Source of the DNA: Nemertoderma westbladi
Taxonomy: Eukaryota; Xenacoelomorpha; Nemertodermatida; Nemertodermatidae
Length of the DNA stretch: 38,818 nucleotides
Reading direction: 5' to 3'
NCBI GenBank assembly: GCA_032718475.1
Contig: JAUCBJ010001518.1
Coordinates: 1-38,818, forward strand
The position numbers and the translations under genes are program-made. Each line of letters begins with the position of its first letter. The stretch's first letter is position 1. Shown here one piece after another: positions 34,333-38,818 of this stretch. Below the pieces are notes generated by a model. It searched no databases and had not been told where the DNA came from. It saw nothing but the letters and a program-made list of their open reading frames with translations.

Positions 34333-36027
34333 CAGCGTCTGGAGTGGGTGTGTGACTATATTATTTTATATTTGTTTTTATTATTTTTATATTTAGGTAT
34401 GTATTATTATATAATTTTATAATAATCGTTTTCTTTAATTTTTATTTAGTAGAATTAGTGCCATATATATTCGCGTTTATTACTTAATTACTTATATTAT
34501 ATATTTAGTGTAACGGCGAGAAATAATTATTTTCTCTTTCCTTACTGTCCGTATCATATTATAAATACGTGACTACAGTAAGATGAAATGTCCGTACTTA
34601 TTAAAGAACAATAAAGCTCCTACTATACTCAAGTATTATTGGTAAGCAGAGTATTAGGAATGCAAAGTTCAGATCCTCGTGTCTCGGCTAAACCAAGCTC
34701 TGGGTAGACCTTGGAAACAACTTGCCTCTTCTCACTGACATTGCTTCTTGCAATATTGCTCTCATTCCGTATATTAAATAATACATATAGTAGCGTGATG
34801 TCCCTTTAACAGTAGCGTAAAACGCAAAATAAATCTGTTAAACCCTTTGACCATCTGTAATTCTAGTCGATTAAGATATCGCGGCACCCACCGATATACT
34901 TGAAAGACAAAATTCTAGAATCAGTGGTTAACGTCCCCAGACATGTTCTGGAATTAATCGGTGCCCATCTTAAATATTACATAGTTAATATTTATAAAAA
35001 TCTATTAAAACAAATGTTATAATAGAGTAAATGCATACAAATAAACTCTAAGGAGTTTGTAAACCAAGAAAATTTATAAATCAAAATCTGTTAAAATTTA
35101 GATCCTTTAAAATTCTAGTCGATTAAGATATCGTAGCACTTACCGATACTCTTAAAAAGACAAATTTCCTGGAATCAAGGATCCCAGTCCCCAGACATGC
35201 TCTGGAATAAAATTGTGTCTATTTTAATATTAAATAATAAAATTTACGGGAATAAATTTAAATTCATATCCTTATATGAATTTGATAAATTGTCATTTTA
35301 TACAATTTATAATATTCCCAAAATTCCATTAATTAATAGATCATGGGAGCGGAGATTCACCCTATTAAGTATATTATTGTGCGAGAATCTCCAATATATA
35401 GTCAATAGCCGATAAAATTCATAAAATCATGTATAAGGGGGAATATTGACAATTAAAGAATTACTATTAAATAGCATCCCAGATCTGTATGCATGAGAAT
35501 TACCCTAATTCTACTGCTAGCTCTCCATAATGTCACCATAGCAACAACCACGCTAGAATTAGAAGCGAGTTAAAAGAACAATAGAAAGCTTGCCCCATTG
35601 AATAGCATAAGGAATAAATAGTGCACTGCTAGTATCAAAGGATACATAATAATAACGTGGCATTCTGGAAGGCACTTGACTAACGGACAAATGGCCCGAA
35701 TGTGTACAATTTGTGACAGTTGTGTGGAATTTGTGCGTTTATAGGTGAATGTTACTACTAAAGTGTGTTTACAGTCGCAGTTGTGAAAGTAGCCCTACCT
35801 CTGCAGTAAGAACCTGAAGTAAATCTAAGCCCTTGGGACGGACAGTGGAGTGACTCGCGCTGGTTGTTGTTGTCGTTGTGTAGCTACTACATTGGCGATA
35901 GACACAGCGGCGACAGTACATCAGCGCTGAGGACCTTGCGCTGTCCGGGGGCATTGAGGGGGAGGCAGCAACGACCGCTAGCCTAAATTATAATTAATTA
36001 TAATATCGATAAACTCATATAGCAGCT
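34333..36027 (+). other. Post-pol non-coding region of the BEL/Pao element
   Basis: AT-rich, no convincing gene. A 72-codon frame at 35197-35415 has a low-complexity AT-driven composition. It includes the dispersed repeat pair at 34832-34955 and 35086-35209. Confidence 0.55.
34832..35209. repeat. Pair of about 124-bp direct repeats, 254 bp apart
   Basis: Copies at 34832-34955 and 35086-35209 share AATCTGTTAAA, TTCTAGTCGATTAAGATATC and CCCCAGACATG. They differ at many positions and are older than the LTR pair. Confidence 0.85.
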
Positions 36028-36474
36028 ATGACTGAGTTGATAGAAGATGATCTTGGTATCAGGGAGCGATATACCCTACCATTGCAAGCGTTTGTTGATA
36101 GTTTAATACGCGGCGACGCTAGTCCACCCACTACGGAGGACGATGGCCGTTATATCAAACCACCAATGTCAAAGGAACAGCTCACGCGTGAATTGGACTA
36201 TAGAAAATTCACCGCTCGCTATACGCATCGTAATGGTACGTATATGGACTTCTTAACTACTGGCCATCCTATCGATTTACACGATACGGACGATGTAGAC
36301 ACCGAAAGCGAAATGATTCTATTTAAATATCAAACCCAGCGGAGTCGGAACGATAAACTGAGAATCGAACACGAAAATTCTATTCGAAACCAACTCGAAA
36401 GAGAAGACGTTAAAGAACCGGATAAACGCAGTGACTTCAACGTATATTTGGAATTCTTGAGAGAGACATTGTAA
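36028..36474 (+). CDS. First open stretch of the additional 3' gene
   Basis: 148 codons, acidic and hydrophilic, with a Tyr/Arg-rich middle (KFTARYTHRNGTYMDF). The continuation VKLEKDHPRFPYKTSLVLLR appears immediately after the stop in another frame. No homologue recognised. Confidence 0.55.
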   Translation: MTELIEDDLGIRERYTLPLQAFVDSLIRGDASPPTTEDDGRYIKPPMSKEQLTRELDYRKFTARYTHRNGTYMDFLTTGHPIDLHDTDDVDTESEMILFKYQTQRSRNDKLRIEHENSIRNQLEREDVKEPDKRSDFNVYLEFLRETL

Positions 36475-36629
36475 AACTGGAGAAAGATCACCCGCGTTTC
36501 CCCTACAAGACGTCTTTGGTATTATTACGATGAATGCCCTAGACCCAACCAACACACGGAAAGACATAAACATCCGCGGAGACGTTGCGCTAAACACAGT
36601 TTTACTCGCTATATTTATGGGAGTTTCAA

Positions 36630-37121
36630 GTGAAACTTGTTCGACGTATCACCTACGCTCGCTCGACTCAAACGATCCTTAAAAATGATCAGATGATCAG
36701 AGTTCCGGAATACTCGGTCAGACCTCCTCATTCCCTGGTGAGACCTCAGACTCTTGATCCTAATAGTATGACGAATCCTCCTGAACTGTACTCATTGTTC
36801 AAGGATCTAGTGTTACCCGAACAATTAGTCGGTGGCACTCCGGTTGTGGGCTCCCTAGATATTCGCCCATCCTACCTAGCCGGATTGGGACGCGGACATT
36901 TAATATCGCCATTCAACCCGTATAATCGTCCCGGTTTAACCCCGATACAACTTGTCACCGAGGTGGAGGAGAGAGTTGTACGAAACGCGTTAGACACTAT
37001 TCGACTAAAGATCGGAAAAGGAACCTACGATTGTTTAGAGAAACATAAATTGCAGCAGCAAGTCCAAGCGGTAAATGAATTAGCTTTATCTCAATTCGAT
37101 CGGGAAATCCAGAATCTCTAA
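36630..37121 (+). CDS. Central open stretch of the additional 3' gene
   Basis: 163 codons, rich in Pro and Leu, ending in a helical segment (LQQQVQAVNELALSQF). It stops at TAA 37119-37121; a helical continuation with YRTWTTLLSERVLDECFQ is found one frame over. No family recognised. Confidence 0.55.
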   Translation: MKLVRRITYARSTQTILKNDQMIRVPEYSVRPPHSLVRPQTLDPNSMTNPPELYSLFKDLVLPEQLVGGTPVVGSLDIRPSYLAGLGRGHLISPFNPYNRPGLTPIQLVTEVEERVVRNALDTIRLKIGKGTYDCLEKHKLQQQVQAVNELALSQFDREIQNL

Positions 37122-37648
37122 GAAGATATCGAACTTGGACAACCCTACTCTCCGAAAGAGTATTGGACGAATGTTTCCAACGACCAGCGGAGGAAAATCA
37201 GCTCGAGGAGAAGCATATCGATTTCGACAGAGCCCGAGAACGCGAGTCGAAAAGAACCATCAAACCGAGGAAATTTCTCACTACACACGGTCCACCTACC
37301 GCTCTCGTGCAAACGACCCGTCAGGGACCAGTAAGAGCTGCTGTCTTAAAACGCACTCTCAAGGTTGTTCGACCTCGTTCCACTGAGGTTGATACCGATC
37401 AACCGGGTACCTCGACCGGCGGATACACCGACCGTAACCCTAAACTTCTGATGCACTTGTATTGCACCCTTCATCCAGGAGTTATAGCCCTCCTAGTAAA
37501 GTGGCTCGCCCCAAAGAGAAAAGGACTCTTGCTAGCCTCAAAAAACTGCGTAAACGCCGTTCACGTAAGAAAGACTAACTGTTTAGAGTATTTTTATATT
37601 TTAGAAACTGTGATTTTTTATATTTTATAGAATTAAATCCCATTTTCT

Positions 37649-37656
37649 GGGAGCGG
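37649..37656 (+). promoter_or_regulatory. Polypurine tract
   Basis: The bases just before the 3' LTR form a short purine-rich stretch containing GGGAG, the expected primer for plus-strand DNA synthesis in an LTR retrotransposon. It is short and interrupted by one C. Confidence 0.55.
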
Positions 37657-38805
37657 TGTAAAAGCTTTTGCGGATATAACAGGTCATTTTTCTCCGCAAT
37701 ATACTGTGTAGGAGTTTTAGCGGACATAACAAGCCATTTTCTCCGCAATGTACTGTGTGGGTATTTTAGCGGACATAACAAGCCATTTTATGCCGCAATG
37801 CGCTAATACTCTAAATAGATTGTAGTTCAGATGACGAAATCTGTCAGCTGATTTACTGTCGATGTGGAACCTCTTTGTTCAGCTCGCTCAGCCAATCAGA
37901 GCGATTTTCATTTTATCTTGCACAGAGGCCTACGGAAAACCGTGCAATGCATTACGGTCTTTGTTTACCTTTCTGAGCGAGAACAACTGCTTGGAAATTC
38001 TTCTGTACTTCTGTGTTAGAAGTTTCAGACTTTGGCCAACATTAGACGGCTTTGATTACAAGAACGTAAATCTATTATCAAACCAAACTACGGTCACACA
38101 TCTGACCTGAAACATTGCTGTATAATAAAACTGCATTATTAGACTGTCTGTTATTAATTGTTATATGTTGATGGATATGTTGTTATATTTGGAGAATACC
38201 GATAAATAATCATAAAACCCCAATCTTCTTGATTACTGAAGGTAAGAGGGACCGGTTACCGGTAGCAATCGCGACTTACATTACAGTGGTTTTAGTGTGC
38301 ATTAAATGCTATTTCATAATCCCTACATGTGTCAGTTGCTATCCTCCTTATATATGGTTAAATTCAGTGACGATCGGCAGATCAGTGTGCAGCAGTGTAA
38401 AGTCGTATGCAGCAGTGTGACAGATAATAAAGCATCTCCTAAAGAATGCGCTATTTACGAAAATCAGTAGCCATCTCGTTGTGTTTAGTGTAAGTCATAA
38501 CTCTGTTTTATACTTAAAGCGCCACGTCCTAAACGAACTGTTAATATTTCCCCGAAAGTGAATAATATTGTCAGAGATTATATAGTAACGATCAATCGAA
38601 TAATACAGTAGGTCTGCAACGCAATAACTTCAAAGCACCCGAATCCAGTCTCCCTTAACTGTGGGTGAATGATTGCGCATAGACTGGCTTCGGCTAATGT
38701 TACTTCATGAGCACTAAATAATTGTTATAGGCTAAAGTCGATTTATAAACAAGAGGACACCTAAAATTGGCAGGTTAAACTGCTAAAGGTCTGAAATCGC
38801 GAACA
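37657..38805 (+). repeat. 3' LTR of the BEL/Pao element
   Basis: Begins TGTAAAAGC, ends GCGAACA. It is 20 bases longer than the 5' LTR because of a single insertion or deletion near 38390-38412, where GTGCAGCAGTGT is partly duplicated. It carries a CCAAT box at 37892-37896 and AATAAA at 38124-38129. AACTC, the target duplication, follows at 38806. Confidence 0.93.
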
Positions 38806-38810
38806 AACTC
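38806..38810. repeat. 5-bp target-site duplication, right
   Basis: AACTC, identical to 22995-22999, defines the right edge of the LTR element. Confidence 0.88.
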
Positions 38811-38818
38811 TATGGTTC

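Larger units (their letters stand above)
36028..37578 (+). pseudogene. Additional unrecognised gene between pol and the 3' LTR, broken
   Basis: The ATG at 36028 has an in-frame TAA six codons upstream, and the last plausible stop is TAA at 37576-37578, giving a gene of about 1.55 kb. Protein-like sequence runs through all three frames in turn: 36028-36474 (acidic N-terminus, ending LEFLRETL), a piece at about 36475-36650 including a hydrophobic NTVLLAIFMGVSS, 36630-37121 (PSYLAGLGRGHLISPFNPYN and a helical VEERVVRNALDTIRLKI), 37090-37440, and a Ser/Pro-rich then strongly basic tail (LKKLRKRRSRKKD). I recognise no family. There is no signal peptide or clear membrane anchor, so it does not look like an envelope protein. 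The basic tail could bind nucleic acid or target the nucleus. It sits where env lies in some retroelements. It may be an acquired gene; its origin is unknown. Confidence 0.6.
23000..38805 (+). mobile_element. Complete 15.8-kb BEL/Pao LTR retrotransposon
   Basis: Two direct LTRs of 1129 and 1149 bases (TGT...ACA) bound the element, with a perfect 5-bp target duplication. Inside, in order: leader, gag with DUF1759-like region and zinc knuckles, aspartic protease, reverse transcriptase with YMDD, RNase H, integrase (D, D, E) and a DUF5641-like tail. The protease-RT-RNase H-integrase order with DUF1759 and DUF5641 is the BEL/Pao signature. It is well above the 5-10 kb I consider usual for the group. 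The excess lies in the 2-kb leader and a 3.3-kb region after pol that contains another gene. All coding parts are broken, so it is non-autonomous. It is antisense to ELMO. Confidence 0.93.

Noticed and set aside
34340-34365. An earlier 3' LTR start right after pol (purine stretch then TGTGTGAC)
   Set aside because: No matching copy occurs upstream of gag, whereas the LTR pair at 23000 and 37657 has matching ends and an exact target duplication.
36028-37578. Envelope gene by position
   Set aside because: No signal peptide, no convincing transmembrane anchor and a strongly basic C-terminus. I keep it as an unknown gene.

Overview
The window is animal (metazoan) genomic DNA, most likely from an invertebrate. 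It carries the spliced terminal exon of a host ELMO/CED-12-type gene. The rest is AT-rich non-coding DNA, large satellite arrays, microsatellites and three classes of transposable element (a LINE, a tRNA-derived SINE and a BEL/Pao LTR retrotransposon). The SINE core resembles cores I associate with mollusc and other invertebrate SINEs, but I cannot fix the phylum. Nothing prokaryotic is present (no operons, no Shine-Dalgarno sites).

Layout, left to right. 1-4260: a nearly complete minus-strand non-LTR retrotransposon (3' tail at base 1, ORF2 341-3139, ORF1 3140-4096). ORF1 and ORF2 share one frame, separated by a single TGA. 4255-5994: a G-rich 19-bp minisatellite of about 91 copies directly upstream of ORF1. 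6017-8600: non-coding DNA with hairpin repeats and a SINE with a perfect 12-bp target duplication (7497-7740). 8679-9050: a 31-bp tandem array of short hairpins. 9050-12358: non-coding DNA with small repeats and a CT microsatellite. 12359-17006: a 4.65-kb, 27-bp satellite with a nested 1674-bp higher-order repeat. 17007-18700: non-coding, with a cluster of CRE-like sites and a partial duplication of the next gene's 3' end. 18707-20365: a tyrosine-recombinase-like plus Myb-like gene (minus). 21607-22425: the last exon of an ELMO homologue (minus).

23000-38805 is one LTR retrotransposon of about 15.8 kb, on the plus strand and so antisense to ELMO. It has 1.13-1.15-kb LTRs that begin TGT and end ACA, and a perfect 5-bp target duplication (AACTC). 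Order: 5' LTR, 2-kb leader, gag (Ala/Glu-rich coiled coil, DUF1759-like region, zinc knuckles), aspartic protease, reverse transcriptase/RNase H, integrase, DUF5641-like tail, then a further unrecognised gene (36028-37578), polypurine tract and 3' LTR. The family is BEL/Pao. Its LTRs differ by only about 14 substitutions and one 20-bp indel, yet all its genes are broken by several frameshifts and stops. This suggests it was already defective when it last moved and was mobilised in trans. The element's size and the additional gene between pol and the 3' LTR are the most unusual content here. If ELMO's preceding exon lies beyond base 38818, the element sits in an ELMO intron.
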